Positions 9,038-19,704 of a DNA stretch of 64,000 nucleotides are shown here, one piece after another. The notes under the pieces were generated by a model. The model ran no database searches. It was not told the DNA's origin and saw nothing but the letters and a program-made list of their open reading frames with translations. The stretch is from Erwinia billingiae Eb661. GTDB lineage: Bacteria; Pseudomonadota; Gammaproteobacteria; Enterobacterales; Enterobacteriaceae. A program made the position numbers and the translations under genes. Numbering within the stretch: the stretch's first letter is position 1; each line of letters opens with the position of its first letter. The stretch covers positions 3,410,001 to 3,474,000 of the forward strand of contig NC_014306.1 in assembly GCF_000196615.1 (NCBI RefSeq), read 5' to 3'.

Positions 9038-11323
9038 ATGAATCAAAGCCTACTTGTCACCAAACGCGATGGCCGTACCGAACGCATCAACCTCGATAAA
9101 ATCCACCGCGTGCTTGACTGGGCTGCAGAAGGTCTGCAAAACGTCTCCGTCTCACAAGTAGAACTCCGCTCGCATATCCAGTTTTACGAAGGGATCAGAA
9201 CCTCTGATATCCACGAAACCGTTATCAAATCCGCTGCTGACCTGATTTCCCGTGACGCGCCGGATTACCAGTACATGGCTGCACGCCTGGCGATCTTCCA
9301 CCTGCGTAAAAAAGCTTACGGCCAGTTTGAACCGCCGAAGCTGTACGATCAGGTGAAGCGTATGGTCGATATGGGCAAATACGATCGCCACCTGCTGGAA
9401 GACTACAGCGCTGAAGAGTTCGAGCAGATGGACGGCTTTATCGACCACTGGCGTGACATGAACTTCTCCTATGCGGCAGTGAAGCAGCTGGAAGGTAAAT
9501 ATCTGGTGCAGAACCGCGTCAGCGGTGACATCTACGAAAGTGCCCAGTTCCTGTATATCCTGGTCGCCGCCTGCCTGTTCTCCGGCTATCCGCGTGATAC
9601 CCGTCTGGATTACGTCAAGCGTTTCTACGATGCGATCTCGACCTTCAAAATTTCGCTGCCGACGCCAATCATGTCCGGCGTGCGTACCCCCACCCGCCAG
9701 TTCAGCTCTTGCGTGCTGATCGAGTGCGGCGACAGCCTGGATTCCATTAACGCCACGTCCAGCGCGATCGTGAAATACGTTTCTCAGCGTGCCGGTATCG
9801 GCATCAACGCCGGCCGCATTCGTGCGCTGGGCAGCCCGATCCGTGGCGGTGAAGCGTTCCACACCGGCTGTATTCCGTTCTACAAGCACTTCCAGACCGC
9901 GGTGAAATCCTGTTCTCAGGGCGGCGTGCGTGGCGGAGCAGCGACGCTGTTCTACCCAATGTGGCACCTGGAAGTGGAAAGCCTGCTGGTGTTGAAAAAC
10001 AACCGTGGCGTGGAAGGAAACCGCGTTCGTCACATGGACTACGGCGTACAGATCAACAAGCTGATGTACACCCGTCTGCTGAAAGGCGGCGACATTACGC
10101 TGTTCAGCCCGTCTGACGTACCAGGCCTGTACGACGCGTTCTTCGCCGATCAGGACGAGTTCGAGCGCCTGTACACCAAATACGAAAACGAGCCGTCGAT
10201 TCGCAAGCAGCGCGTTAAGGCCGTCGACCTGTTCTCACTGATGATGCAGGAACGTGCTTCGACCGGCCGTATCTATATTCAGAACGTCGATCACTGCAAC
10301 ACCCACAGCCCGTTTGACCCGGCCATCGCCCCGGTTCGCCAGTCGAACCTGTGCCTTGAAATTGCTCTGCCAACCAAGCCGCTGCTGGACGTGAACGACG
10401 AAAACGGCGAGATCGCGCTTTGTACGCTGTCTGCCTTCAACCTGGGTGCGATTAACAGCCTGGACGATCTGGAAGAGCTGGCGACCCTTGCGGTCCGTGC
10501 GCTGGATGCCCTGCTGGATTATCAGGATTACCCAATTCCTGCGGCGCAACGCGGCGCAATGGGCCGTCGTACGCTGGGTATTGGCGTGATCAACTATGCA
10601 TACTACCTGGCCAAGCATGGCGTGCGTTATTCCGATGGCAGCGCCAATGACCTGACGCACCGCACCTTTGAAGCCATTCAGTTCTACCTGCTGAAAGCGT
10701 CAAACGAGCTGGCGAAAGAGCAAGGTGCCTGCCCGTGGTTCAACGAAACCACCTATGCGCAGGGCATCATGCCTATCGACACCTATAAGAAAGACCTGGA
10801 TGCGATCAGCAGCGAGCCGCTGCACCTGGACTGGGACGGCCTGCGCGAGCAGATCAAGACCCACGGCCTGCGTAACTCCACGCTGTCTGCCCTGATGCCG
10901 TCTGAAACCTCTTCGCAGATTTCTAACGCCACCAACGGCATTGAGCCACCGCGCGGTCATATCAGCATTAAAGCGTCGAAAGACGGGATCCTGCGTCAGG
11001 TGGTGCCAGAGTACGAGCGCCTGAAGGACAGCTACGAGCTGCTGTGGGACATGCCGAACAACGACGGTTACCTGCAGCTGGTTGGACTGATGCAGAAGTT
11101 TATCGACCAGGCGATCTCGTCTAACACCAACTACGATCCAACGCGCTTCGCGAATGGCCGCGTGCCGATGAAGCAGCTGCTGAAAGATCTGCTGACCGCC
11201 TATAAGTTCGGCGTGAAAACGCTGTACTACCAGAACACCCGTGACGGTGCGGAAGACACGCAGGAAGATCTGGTGCCATCCATTCAGGATGACGGCTGCG
11301 AAAGCGGTGCCTGCAAGATCTAA
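9038..11323 (+). CDS. nrdA: Class Ia ribonucleoside-diphosphate reductase, alpha subunit
   Basis: Large subunit of aerobic ribonucleotide reductase; it reduces ribonucleoside diphosphates to deoxy forms. The ATG at 9038 gives MNQSLLVTKRDG and 761 residues, identical in length to E. coli. An upstream in-frame start at 8987 lies in the promoter region and is rejected. The N-terminal ATP-cone (about 5-95) provides overall activity control. Catalytic cysteines are recognisable in SSCVLIECGDS, NLCLEIALP and the ALCTLS region, and the C-terminal redox pair is in CESGACKI. It is followed by nrdB and yfaE in one operon. Confidence 0.98.
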   Translation: MNQSLLVTKRDGRTERINLDKIHRVLDWAAEGLQNVSVSQVELRSHIQFYEGIRTSDIHETVIKSAADLISRDAPDYQYMAARLAIFHLRKKAYGQFEPPKLYDQVKRMVDMGKYDRHLLEDYSAEEFEQMDGFIDHWRDMNFSYAAVKQLEGKYLVQNRVSGDIYESAQFLYILVAACLFSGYPRDTRLDYVKRFYDAISTFKISLPTPIMSGVRTPTRQFSSCVLIECGDSLDSINATSSAIVKYVSQRAGIGINAGRIRALGSPIRGGEAFHTGCIPFYKHFQTAVKSCSQGGVRGGAATLFYPMWHLEVESLLVLKNNRGVEGNRVRHMDYGVQINKLMYTRLLKGGDITLFSPSDVPGLYDAFFADQDEFERLYTKYENEPSIRKQRVKAVDLFSLMMQERASTGRIYIQNVDHCNTHSPFDPAIAPVRQSNLCLEIALPTKPLLDVNDENGEIALCTLSAFNLGAINSLDDLEELATLAVRALDALLDYQDYPIPAAQRGAMGRRTLGIGVINYAYYLAKHGVRYSDGSANDLTHRTFEAIQFYLLKASNELAKEQGACPWFNETTYAQGIMPIDTYKKDLDAISSEPLHLDWDGLREQIKTHGLRNSTLSALMPSETSSQISNATNGIEPPRGHISIKASKDGILRQVVPEYERLKDSYELLWDMPNNDGYLQLVGLMQKFIDQAISSNTNYDPTRFANGRVPMKQLLKDLLTAYKFGVKTLYYQNTRDGAEDTQEDLVPSIQDDGCESGACKI

Positions 11324-11416
11324 GCACACTCTGCGGCGCGATGACCTCAACCATCGCCCGCCACAATCATGTGTCAGGGCCGCGTAGCGCGGCCCGCTCT
11401 CACTGGATTACTATTC

Positions 11417-12547
11417 ATGGCTTACACAACGTTCTCGCAAAACAAAAACAACCAGCTGGATGAACCGATGTTTTTCGGTCAGTCGGTTAACGTCGCCCGT
11501 TTCGACCAGCAGAAATATGACATCTTTGAAAAGCTGATCGAAAAGCAGCTGTCGTTCTTCTGGCGCCCGGAAGAAGTGGACGTCTCACGCGACCGCATCG
11601 ATTATCAGGGTCTGCCAGACCATGAAAAACACATCTTTATCAGTAACCTGAAGTATCAGACGCTGTTGGATTCGATTCAGGGACGTAGCCCGAACGTGGC
11701 GCTGCTGCCGTTGATTTCGATCCCGGAGCTGGAAACCTGGATTGAAACCTGGGCGTTCTCGGAAACCATCCACTCGCGCTCTTACACCCACATTATCCGT
11801 AACATCGTCAACGATCCGGCGATTGTGTTCGACGATATCGTCACCAACGAGCAGATCCTGTCGCGCGCCAAAGATATCTCTGGCTACTACGACGATCTGA
11901 TCGAGATGACCAGCTACTGGCATCTGCTGGGTGAAGGCACGCACCAGGTCAACGGCAAAAGCATCACCATTAACCTGCGCGCGCTGAAAAAGCAGCTGTA
12001 TATCTGCCTGATGAGCGTCAACGCGCTGGAAGCGATCCGCTTCTACGTCAGCTTTGCCTGTTCATTCGCGTTCGCTGAGCGCGAGCTGATGGAAGGTAAC
12101 GCCAAAATCATCAAGCTGATCGCCCGTGACGAAGCGCTGCACCTGACCGGCACGCAGCATATGCTGAACCTGCTGCGCAGCGGTGAAGACGATCCGGAGA
12201 TGGCAGAGATTGCCCGTGAATCCCGCCAGGAGTGCTACGACCTGTTCGTGCTGGCCGCGCAGCAAGAGAAAGAGTGGGCAGAATACCTGTTCCGCGACGG
12301 CTCGATGATCGGTCTGAACAAAGACATCCTGTGCCAGTACATTGAGTACATCACCAACATCCGCATGCACGCGGTGGGTCTGGATCTGCCGTTCAAGACG
12401 CGTTCAAACCCAATCCCATGGATTAACTCCTGGCTGGTGTCTGACAACGTTCAGGTGGCACCGCAGGAAGTGGAAGTGAGCTCTTACCTTGTGGGTCAGA
12501 TTGACTCCGAAGTGGGCGAAAACGACTTCGACGACTTCCAGCTGTAA
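11417..12547 (+). CDS. nrdB: Class Ia ribonucleoside-diphosphate reductase, beta subunit
   Basis: Small subunit holding the diiron centre and the tyrosyl radical that starts catalysis in NrdA. The ATG at 11417 gives 376 residues beginning [11 protein letters not shown], as in E. coli. The radical tyrosine lies in [10 protein letters not shown], and iron ligands in [16 protein letters not shown] and [10 protein letters not shown] are intact. The extension back to 11369 is not conserved. The C-terminal tail, which binds NrdA, is present though its last residues differ from E. coli. It lies 93 bp after nrdA and ends one base before yfaE. Confidence 0.98.
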   Translation: MAYTTFSQNKNNQLDEPMFFGQSVNVARFDQQKYDIFEKLIEKQLSFFWRPEEVDVSRDRIDYQGLPDHEKHIFISNLKYQTLLDSIQGRSPNVALLPLISIPELETWIETWAFSETIHSRSYTHIIRNIVNDPAIVFDDIVTNEQILSRAKDISGYYDDLIEMTSYWHLLGEGTHQVNGKSITINLRALKKQLYICLMSVNALEAIRFYVSFACSFAFAERELMEGNAKIIKLIARDEALHLTGTQHMLNLLRSGEDDPEMAEIARESRQECYDLFVLAAQQEKEWAEYLFRDGSMIGLNKDILCQYIEYITNIRMHAVGLDLPFKTRSNPIPWINSWLVSDNVQVAPQEVEVSSYLVGQIDSEVGENDFDDFQL

Positions 12548-12548
12548 G

Positions 12549-12809
12549 ATGGCGGGTTCGATGATTATCCTGCGTGCTTCCGGCACGCAGCTGCATTGTA
12601 AGAATGAACACCCTTCGCTGCTGGACGCGCTTGAAGCGCATCAGGTCTGCGTGGAATATCAGTGCCGGGAAGGCTATTGCGGCTCCTGCCGTACCCGGCT
12701 ACTGAAAGGTGAAGTGTGTTATACCGCAAAACCGCTGGCCTTCGTTCAGCATGACGAAATCCTGCCCTGCTGCTGTAAAGCCAACGGCGATATCGAACTG
12801 GAAATGTAG
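12549..12809 (+). CDS. yfaE: 2Fe-2S ferredoxin-like protein YfaE
   Basis: Small ferredoxin that maintains and repairs the diferric-tyrosyl radical cofactor of NrdB. It has 86 residues against 84 in E. coli. The plant-type 2Fe-2S motif is clear: C39, C44 and C47 in QCREGYCGSC, and the fourth ligand in the CCC at 74-76. The ATG at 12549 starts one base after the nrdB stop, so translation is probably coupled; a second ATG at 12561 is a possible alternative. Confidence 0.95.
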   Translation: MAGSMIILRASGTQLHCKNEHPSLLDALEAHQVCVEYQCREGYCGSCRTRLLKGEVCYTAKPLAFVQHDEILPCCCKANGDIELEM

Positions 12810-12841
12810 CACGTTATAGCCCGTTCTAATGCCTGATACAG

Positions 12842-12862
12842 GGGGCGATCACCCCGCCCCTT
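12842..12862 (+). terminator. Possible terminator after yfaE
   Basis: GGGGCG pairs with CGCCCC around a seven-base loop between convergent yfaE and the cinA-like gene. Only two T follow, so termination is uncertain. Confidence 0.4.
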
Positions 12863-12872
12863 CTGCCTTACA

Positions 12873-14069
12873 TCAGCCTTTCAGCGTTTCCACCACATCA
12901 ATCCAGCCGTGACCGGTCGACACTTCCATGCCGTTCATCCAGCGGCGCAGCATATTCAGCGCCATCATTGCCACCACATCCTGGCGGGATTTCAGCCCAT
13001 GGCGGTTGACGTTAAACTTCACGCCCTGCGCCCAGCTGCCTTCCGGCGTATGCAGCGCAAACCCCAGCTTTTCATCCTGCAGCCCACCGACAATCAGCGA
13101 CAGACTCGCTGCGGATTCGGCGGCCAGCTGTTTGCTGCGATCAAGCAACGTCTGTAGAGATTCTTCGCGCGCGGGAAGCACGTTACCGGCCGCTAACGGC
13201 GCGTCGACCGACGCCATCTGCCACTGCAACAGTCCGGCGGTGAACTGCTCGCTGATGGCCAGCGTGTAGCCCTTCTCTTTCAGACGACGGGAAAGCTGTG
13301 CCGGCAGGCCTTCGAATCCTTCAAAGATCATGCTCTCGCCGGCGATTTCACGCACCTGCTGCCAGAAGGTTTCCATCTCCGGCAGTTTGGAGGCCGGACC
13401 GTTCAGCTTCAGCTCAATGATGGGCATCGACGCGCGATAACCCATCACCACGCCATCCGGGATCGGCAGCGGCTCGATTTCTTCTGCCAGGTCGCTCTCG
13501 CCACGGCCAAAGGTGGTCAGGCGCAGGCACACCGGCGGCTCGGGCAGCTCAAAGCGCGCTTTCAGGCGCGGCAAAATCTGTTCCTCGACCATCACCTTGT
13601 ATTCGGACGGTACGCCAGGGGTGAAGAACATCCAGCAGCGGTTCAGCTGCATCGCGAAGCCACAGGCGGTGCCCACCGGATTATCCAGCATCTCGGCACC
13701 TTCGGGGATTTCGGCCTGCTTGCGGTTGCTGGCTGCCATTTTGCGGCCACGTCCGGCAAAGAAAGCTTCCATCTTCGCCAGCCACTCTTCGTGCATCACC
13801 AGCTTGACGCCCGCCGCTTTGGCGGCGGCAACCGCGCTCAGGTCGTCACTGGTCGGCCCTAACCCACCGTTAACGATCAGCACATCGGCCACTTTGCTGC
13901 GCTCGATCAGCACGTTAACCAGCTCATCAAGATTGTCGCCATGGGTCTGGCGACTGGTCATCGGCAGGCCGTTCTCAAACAGTACGCCAGCCAGCCAGGC
14001 CGCATTGGTATCCACAATCTGACCGTGCAGGACTTCATCGCCAGTCGCGAGCATTTCCACTCTTATCAT
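12873..14069 (-). CDS. yfaY: CinA-family protein YfaY
   Basis: CinA-like protein, 398 residues against 400 for E. coli YfaY. The N-terminal molybdopterin-binding-like (COG1058) domain, about 1-170, carries VEMLATGDEVLHGQIVDTN and VNGGLGPTSDD. The C-terminal domain (about 250-395) is related to the NMN deamidase PncC. Active members have an ESCTGG motif with the catalytic serine; here the matching stretch is SEQFTAG, with glutamine at 275. Deamidase activity is therefore doubtful, as it is for E. coli YfaY. The cellular role is not known. The gene converges on yfaE and diverges from katA. Confidence 0.9.
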   Translation of the reverse strand: MIRVEMLATGDEVLHGQIVDTNAAWLAGVLFENGLPMTSRQTHGDNLDELVNVLIERSKVADVLIVNGGLGPTSDDLSAVAAAKAAGVKLVMHEEWLAKMEAFFAGRGRKMAASNRKQAEIPEGAEMLDNPVGTACGFAMQLNRCWMFFTPGVPSEYKVMVEEQILPRLKARFELPEPPVCLRLTTFGRGESDLAEEIEPLPIPDGVVMGYRASMPIIELKLNGPASKLPEMETFWQQVREIAGESMIFEGFEGLPAQLSRRLKEKGYTLAISEQFTAGLLQWQMASVDAPLAAGNVLPAREESLQTLLDRSKQLAAESAASLSLIVGGLQDEKLGFALHTPEGSWAQGVKFNVNRHGLKSRQDVVAMMALNMLRRWMNGMEVSTGHGWIDVVETLKG

Positions 14070-14289
14070 TTTTATCTCCAGTTCGGGCAGCGAACGTTAA
14101 CTGTATGAACACACCCAGATAAACACAATGCTCTTTTCCAATAAGTTGTGTTTCAGAGATGGCAGCAATAGCCAGAGCCAGATTGTCGGGCAGCGGACGA
14201 ACGGGGCACAATGGCGCTGATAATAGGAATAGCCGATTGATAACTGTTTTTTGATATTTAAACTAACGTTAACCAGAGAGAGACGCCCG

Positions 14290-15729
14290 ATGAGCAAAAA
14301 AGGACTGACCACCGCTGCTGGCGCACCCGTCGCCCATAATAATAATTCGATGACCGCTGGCCGCCGTGGCCCAATGCTGTTACAGGATGTCTGGTTCTTA
14401 GAGAAGCTGGCGCATTTTGACCGCGAAGTGATCCCGGAACGCCGCATGCACGCCAAAGGGTCGGGCGCTTACGGCACCTTCACCGTCACCCAGGATATCA
14501 CCGCCTTCAGCCGGGCTAAAATCTTCGCTGAAGTGGGCAAACAGACCGAGCTGTTTATGCGTTTTTCCACGGTGGCAGGTGAACGCGGCGGTGCCGATGC
14601 CGAACGCGATATTCGTGGCTTCTCGTTAAAGTTTTATACCGAAGAAGGCAACTGGGATTTGGTCGGTAACAACACGCCGGTGTTCTACTTACGCGACCCG
14701 ATGAAATTCCCGGATTTGAACCACGTGGTGAAGCGCGATCCGCGCACCAACCTGCGTAACCCAACCTACAAATGGGACTTCTTCTCCCAGCTTCCTGAAT
14801 CGCTGCATCAGCTGACCATCGACTTTAGCGACCGTGGCCTGCCGACCTCGTATCGTCATATTCACGGCTTTGGCAGCCATACCTACAGCTTTATTAACGA
14901 CCAGCAGCAGCGCTTTTGGGTGAAATTCCATATGCGTTGCGAACAGGGTATTCAGAACCTGATGGATGACGAAGCGGCGCTGTTGATTGGCCAGGATCGT
15001 GAAAGCTCCCAGCGCGATCTGTTTGACGCGATTGAGCAAGGCAACTTCCCGCGCTGGAAATTCTTTGTGCAGATCATGCCGGAAGATGAAGCTTCGCAAA
15101 CGCCTTACAATCCTTTCGACCTGACCAAAGTCTGGCCGCATGCCGATTATCCGCTGATTGAAGTGGGTGAATTTGAGCTGAACCGCAACCCGGATAACTA
15201 CTTTGCCGAAGTGGAACAGGTTGCCATGAGCCCGGCCAACGTGGTGCCCGGCATTGGTTTCTCGCCAGACCGCATGTTGCAGGGCCGTCTGTTCTCCTAC
15301 GGCGATGCGCACCGCTATCGTCTGGGCGTCAACCACCACCAGATCCCGGTGAATGCGCCCAAATGCCCGTTCCACAATTATCACCGCGATGGCGCGATGC
15401 GCGTTGATGGCAATAGCGGCAACGGCGCAACCTATGAGCCAAACAGCTTTAACGTCTTCCAGGAGCAGCCGGATTACAGCGAGCCGCCGTTGTCACTGGA
15501 GGGCGCGGCGAATCACTGGAACCATCGCGAAGATGAAGACTATTTCACCCAGCCACGCGCTTTGTTTAATCTGATTGGGGAAGAAGAGCATCAGCGCATG
15601 TTTAAACGCATCGCCGGTGAGCTGATCCAGATCCCTGAGTTTATCCAGCAGCGTCAGATTGCCCTGTTCCATCAGGTCGATCCGGCCTACGGCGCGGGCG
15701 TTGAGCAGGCGCTTAACGCGCTGAAGTAA
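14290..15729 (+). CDS. katA: Small-subunit monofunctional catalase
   Basis: Heme catalase that converts hydrogen peroxide to water and oxygen. From the ATG at 14290, after AGAGAGA, it has 479 residues, typical of clade 3 small-subunit catalases. The active-site residues fall at H54 ([12 protein letters not shown]), N127 (VGNNTPVF) and the heme-ligand Y337 ([14 protein letters not shown]). These are the same numbers as in the Proteus mirabilis enzyme. An NADPH-binding-type fold is expected from the family. It stands alone between yfaY and the men operon, and E. coli K-12 has no counterpart at this place. Confidence 0.95.
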   Translation: MSKKGLTTAAGAPVAHNNNSMTAGRRGPMLLQDVWFLEKLAHFDREVIPERRMHAKGSGAYGTFTVTQDITAFSRAKIFAEVGKQTELFMRFSTVAGERGGADAERDIRGFSLKFYTEEGNWDLVGNNTPVFYLRDPMKFPDLNHVVKRDPRTNLRNPTYKWDFFSQLPESLHQLTIDFSDRGLPTSYRHIHGFGSHTYSFINDQQQRFWVKFHMRCEQGIQNLMDDEAALLIGQDRESSQRDLFDAIEQGNFPRWKFFVQIMPEDEASQTPYNPFDLTKVWPHADYPLIEVGEFELNRNPDNYFAEVEQVAMSPANVVPGIGFSPDRMLQGRLFSYGDAHRYRLGVNHHQIPVNAPKCPFHNYHRDGAMRVDGNSGNGATYEPNSFNVFQEQPDYSEPPLSLEGAANHWNHREDEDYFTQPRALFNLIGEEEHQRMFKRIAGELIQIPEFIQQRQIALFHQVDPAYGAGVEQALNALK

Positions 15730-15737
15730 CCGGACAG

Positions 15738-15761
15738 GGGCGGCTTACTGCCGCCCTTTTT
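15738..15761 (+). terminator. Intrinsic terminator of katA
   Basis: GGGCGGC pairs with GCCGCCC around TTACT and is followed by five T. The right half overlaps the last codons of convergent menE. Confidence 0.85.
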
Positions 15762-17118
15762 CCTGCTGCGCGACCCATTGCGTTAAGCGCTGACGGGAAA
15801 GCTTGATGCCGCCGCTATCCAGCTCGGGCAACGGATACCAGCTTACCGGACGCTGAAATCCGGCCAGCCGCCCTTTTGCCCATTCGGCTAATGCTGTCAA
15901 CGGTAAATCCGCCGTCAGCGCCACCAGCGCCACCGGTCGCTGACCAAACTCCCGATCCTCGCGCGGCACGATAAACGCCTGGCTGACCGCCGGATGTGAC
16001 ATCAACAGTGACTCAATCTGCTCCGGCTGGATCCCCTCACCTGCCGAGAAAAACTGGTTGTCCAGCCGTCCGGTTAATACCAGTTCCCCCTGTTCAAGGT
16101 GCCCGCCATCTCTGCTGGCAAACCAGCCGTTCGCATCGGTTAAAGGCAACAGTTCGCCATCATGCCAGTAGCCACAGGCCAGCGCCGGTGATTTCAGCTG
16201 CACCTCGCCGTTTCTGATCCTGATCTGATGCCCTGCCAACGCCAGCCCTACGCCACTTCGCTTATCAGCCCGCTTTGCCGCCACCGTCGAGGCGGTTTCG
16301 GTCAGGCCGTAGCCACACCAGCAGGCAATGCCGCGCGCCTCTGCCTGTTGCGTTAAGCTCTGCGGGATTGCCGCGCCGCCCAGCAGCACATTGCGCAAAC
16401 GGCCCGGAAGCTCTGGCTGTTGCAGCAGGCGCCAGAGCTGGGTCGGCACCAGCGAGGCAAAGGTGCAGTGTTCCAGCGCCTGGGGCAACGCGAGGCCATC
16501 CGCCAGCACCAGGCCCGCCCCGCGCCGTAGCCAGCGCCAGACAATGCCCTGGCCGGAAACATGAAACAGCGGCAAAGAGAGCAGCCAGCGGTCCTGCCGG
16601 GTAAAATTCATCGCGTCCACCACCCCTGCCGCGCTGGCAAGGTGCGCCGCAAAGGTATGCGCTGCCGCTTTAGGCTGCCCGCAGGAGCCGGAGGTTAAGG
16701 TGAGCGTGGCGATCAGCCGATCGTCCCATTGATGCCGTGGCGATCCGTTGGCAACGACCCACCGCAACGGGACCATGTCCGCCACAGGTTCACCGTCCAG
16801 CAACAGGGCAAAATCAGCGTTCAGTGCGGGAAGGATCACCGCCAGTTGCGTGGCAGGAAGTTGAGGGTTTAGCGGTATTATCCGCGCGCCACACTGCAGC
16901 AGAGCCAGATACGCCAGTAAGGCGGGCTGGCTGTTACGCGCTTTCAGCACCACACCACACCCGCTGCGCACGCCCTGCTGCATCAATCCGGTGGCAAGCT
17001 GGTCGATCTGCCTGGCCAGCTGCAACCAGCTAAACGTGGCACCCTGATTGATCAGCGCGGGTTCATCAGGCTGCTGCTTTGCCCAGTGCCGCCACGGCCA
17101 GTCGCTTAAAGCTGCCAT
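15745..17118 (-). CDS. menE: o-Succinylbenzoate--CoA ligase MenE
   Basis: Acyl-CoA synthetase that activates o-succinylbenzoate with ATP and CoA in menaquinone biosynthesis. It has 457 residues. The phosphate-binding loop of the ANL superfamily is at 141-150 ([10 protein letters not shown]), and the adenylate motif GYGLTETAS and the hinge [11 protein letters not shown] are recognisable. The start overlaps the end of menC by 13 bases and has a strong ribosome site, GGAGGT. It is the last gene of the menFDHBCE operon. Confidence 0.95.
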   Translation of the reverse strand: MAALSDWPWRHWAKQQPDEPALINQGATFSWLQLARQIDQLATGLMQQGVRSGCGVVLKARNSQPALLAYLALLQCGARIIPLNPQLPATQLAVILPALNADFALLLDGEPVADMVPLRWVVANGSPRHQWDDRLIATLTLTSGSCGQPKAAAHTFAAHLASAAGVVDAMNFTRQDRWLLSLPLFHVSGQGIVWRWLRRGAGLVLADGLALPQALEHCTFASLVPTQLWRLLQQPELPGRLRNVLLGGAAIPQSLTQQAEARGIACWCGYGLTETASTVAAKRADKRSGVGLALAGHQIRIRNGEVQLKSPALACGYWHDGELLPLTDANGWFASRDGGHLEQGELVLTGRLDNQFFSAGEGIQPEQIESLLMSHPAVSQAFIVPREDREFGQRPVALVALTADLPLTALAEWAKGRLAGFQRPVSWYPLPELDSGGIKLSRQRLTQWVAQQEKGRQ

Positions 17119-18074
17119 ATCACCTCCAACGCGTCTGAAGCGATTAGCGGCAGTTCGCAGCCCGGCCAGCGGCGCACCAGCTGATGTTGCATCAGATTCA
17201 AGGTATCCAGCCCCGGCGTGGTGCCGGGCGTTAACCCCTGCGCGATGCGTGCCAGCTGCGTCAGGCCGAGGCTCGACTCCAGAGACGAACTGATCACCAC
17301 CGTTAATCCGGCCTGCTGTGCCTGTTGCGCCATGGCGCGCACTTTCTGCAGGCTGCCGAGCAGCGTGGGTTTAAGGATCACGGCACTGACATGCGGTTCT
17401 GCCCGTGGCTGGAAGCCGGCTTCGCGGGTGCTCTCATCCCAGGCGATGGCAATACCGGTTTCAGCGGCAAAATGCCTGGACTCCTGCGGATCGCGGCAGG
17501 GTTCTTCGAGGAAAGCGATACGGGAACGCAGCTGTTCAGGCACATAACGCGCGAAGGTCAGCGCTTTCTCCAGGCTCCAGCTGCGGTTGGCATCCAGCCT
17601 TAGCGTGAGCGCAGGAAGGGCTTCCAGCAGCAGATTAACCATCAAGCCGTCGCACACCGCCTCGTACAGGCCAACCTTCATTTTCGCCAGCGGCTCGGCC
17701 TGTTGCTGCAGACGCAGAAAGAGATCGTCGGGATCGCCCACGCACAGCAGCGCACTGTTAAAGTTGCCCTCGTCCGGCAGCTGACCGTTCAGTTCTGCCT
17801 GTGCACAGCTCAGACCGAACGCCACCGACGGCAAAGGACAGTCCGCCAGATTTTCGCCCCGACACCAGGCTGCCAGCCAGACCAGCGTGGCGTGCCGGGC
17901 GTCATCCAGCGACTCGGTGCTGAACCCCGGCAGCGGCGAGATTTCGCCCCAGCCTTCGCGGTCCGCCTCCGTCAGCCTGACCAGCAGGCCTGAACGGGTT
18001 TTTAGCCGGCGGTCGCGCAGCACCACACCGGCTTCCAGCGGGATTTCCCAGCCATACAGCCCCGCGCGGCGCAT
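17106..18074 (-). CDS. menC: o-Succinylbenzoate synthase MenC
   Basis: Enolase-superfamily enzyme that dehydrates SHCHC to o-succinylbenzoate. It has 322 residues against 320 in E. coli. The first catalytic lysine lies in AKMKVGLYE, and the metal ligands in [15 protein letters not shown] and AWDEST, followed by the second lysine in ILKPTLLG. Its ATG shares one base with the menB stop, implying translational coupling. Confidence 0.95.
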   Translation of the reverse strand: MRRAGLYGWEIPLEAGVVLRDRRLKTRSGLLVRLTEADREGWGEISPLPGFSTESLDDARHATLVWLAAWCRGENLADCPLPSVAFGLSCAQAELNGQLPDEGNFNSALLCVGDPDDLFLRLQQQAEPLAKMKVGLYEAVCDGLMVNLLLEALPALTLRLDANRSWSLEKALTFARYVPEQLRSRIAFLEEPCRDPQESRHFAAETGIAIAWDESTREAGFQPRAEPHVSAVILKPTLLGSLQKVRAMAQQAQQAGLTVVISSSLESSLGLTQLARIAQGLTPGTTPGLDTLNLMQHQLVRRWPGCELPLIASDALEVIWQL

Positions 18075-18931
18075 CAGGGATTGCGCTTAAATTGACTGAA
18101 GTCTGGCTGACGCTTCTGGTTAAACGCGTTGCGCCCTTCCTGCCCTTCTTCGGTCATATAAAACAGCATGGTGGCGTTACCGGCCAGCTCCTGCAACCCG
18201 GCCTGGCCATCGCAATCGGCATTCAGCGCCGCCTTCAGACAGCGCAGCGCCATCGGACTGTTTTGCAGCATTTCACGGCACCAGCGCACCGTTTCCTTTT
18301 CCAGCTCGGCTAACGGCACCACGGTATTGATGAGCCCCATCTCCAGCGCCTGCTGCGCATTGTACATCCGGCACAGGAACCAGATTTCGCGCGCTTTCTT
18401 CTGCCCGACAATGCGCGCCATATAGGCCGCGCCCCAGCCGCCGTCAAACGAACCGACCTTTGGTCCGGTCTGACCGAACCGGGCATTGTCCGCCGCAATA
18501 GTCAGATCGCAGAGCATATGCAGCACATGGCCGCCGCCCACCGCATAGCCTGCCACCATCGCCACTATCGGTTTGGGGCAGGTGCGGATTTGCCGCTGAA
18601 AATCCAGCACGTTCAGGTGATGCACGCCGGACTCATCCTGATAGCCGCCGTAGTTGCCGCGCACTTTCTGATCGCCACCTGCGCAGAAGGCCTCGTCTCC
18701 CTCACCGGTCAACACAATCACCCCAACCTGCTCGTCATGACGGGCATCGTTCAGGGCGATCATCAGCTCTTTCACCGTCTGTGGCCGGAAGGCATTGCGT
18801 ACTTCGGGGCGATTAAGGGTGATTTTGGCGATGCCATCAGCGGATTTGTGATAGCGAATATCGCTGAAAAGCTGCGCAGAGTCCTGCCACTCAACCGGGG
18901 CATAAAGCAGGTCGTCGTCGGGATAAATCAT
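18074..18931 (-). CDS. menB: 1,4-Dihydroxy-2-naphthoyl-CoA synthase MenB
   Basis: Crotonase-fold enzyme that closes the second ring in menaquinone biosynthesis. The 285 residues equal the E. coli length. CoA-binding and oxyanion-hole motifs are present ([27 protein letters not shown]) together with [12 protein letters not shown], characteristic of MenB. It overlaps menH upstream and menC downstream by one base each. Confidence 0.97.
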   Translation of the reverse strand: MIYPDDDLLYAPVEWQDSAQLFSDIRYHKSADGIAKITLNRPEVRNAFRPQTVKELMIALNDARHDEQVGVIVLTGEGDEAFCAGGDQKVRGNYGGYQDESGVHHLNVLDFQRQIRTCPKPIVAMVAGYAVGGGHVLHMLCDLTIAADNARFGQTGPKVGSFDGGWGAAYMARIVGQKKAREIWFLCRMYNAQQALEMGLINTVVPLAELEKETVRWCREMLQNSPMALRCLKAALNADCDGQAGLQELAGNATMLFYMTEEGQEGRNAFNQKRQPDFSQFKRNP

Positions 18932-19704
18932 CAGTGCTCCTCAGAATGAAGCCGCTGTGCCAGCAGTCCGGCAAAGGCGACAGGATTTTCACGGTGAGCG
19001 TTATGGCCCGCCGCAGGAATCGGGGTACAGGGAAGTGAAGCCTGTTGGGCAAGCTGGCGGAACTTTTGGTCGTGCTCGCCGCAGAAATAGCTGAAGGGCC
19101 GCTGTAAATGACGCAGTTCGGCCAGTAAACAGGGCTGCTGAGAGAGTGAGGTTGCCTGCAGCATCGCGGCGATCGCGGCGGGGTGATTACCGCTACGCGC
19201 GGCGATCAGCGCGGCCCGTTGCTGCCCGGTGAGTCCGGCAAAAATGGGTTGGCGATACCAGGCATCAAGCGTTTGCGCTAACGGCAAAGTGCGAAAGTCT
19301 TCTGCCCAACGGGCATCCTGCGCCTGCCGCTGCTGCCGTTGTGCCGGGTCGTTCAGGCCAAAATGCGCCCCTTCAACCACCAGTCCCTGCAGCGCTGAAC
19401 CGGCATGGCGGCAGGCGTGATACAGCGCCACCCGACCGCCCAGCGAATACCCTATCAGCCAGTAACGCCCGACGTGATAACGGCGCAGCGTCTGATTAAT
19501 GTTTTCTGAAAGCGGTTCAAAGCCGCCGACCGGATGGGCCTGCGATCCTCCGTGCCCCGGCAGGTCGATCGCCAGCTGCGGCCAGTCCGCCAGCAGCGAC
19601 TGCACCGGCTGCCAGTCTCTGGCGCTTCCCAGCAAGCCGTGTAGCCAGACCAGCACTGGCCGATCGGGTCGGCGCTTACCCTGCCAGCAGGCATGCAGGA
19701 TCAT
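18931..19704 (-). CDS. menH: SHCHC synthase MenH
   Basis: Alpha/beta hydrolase-fold lyase that removes pyruvate from SEPHCHC. It has 257 residues. The nucleophile is S87 in GYSLGG, with LHGLLGS near the N-terminus forming the oxyanion hole, and the catalytic histidine in [10 protein letters not shown]. Its ATG overlaps the menD stop as ATGA. Confidence 0.94.
   Translation of the reverse strand: MILHACWQGKRRPDRPVLVWLHGLLGSARDWQPVQSLLADWPQLAIDLPGHGGSQAHPVGGFEPLSENINQTLRRYHVGRYWLIGYSLGGRVALYHACRHAGSALQGLVVEGAHFGLNDPAQRQQRQAQDARWAEDFRTLPLAQTLDAWYRQPIFAGLTGQQRAALIAARSGNHPAAIAAMLQATSLSQQPCLLAELRHLQRPFSYFCGEHDQKFRQLAQQASLPCTPIPAAGHNAHRENPVAFAGLLAQRLHSEEH

Noticed and set aside
9152..10033. 293-codon minus-strand open frame opposite nrdA
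   Set aside because: Shadow of nrdA, with no domain or start signal.
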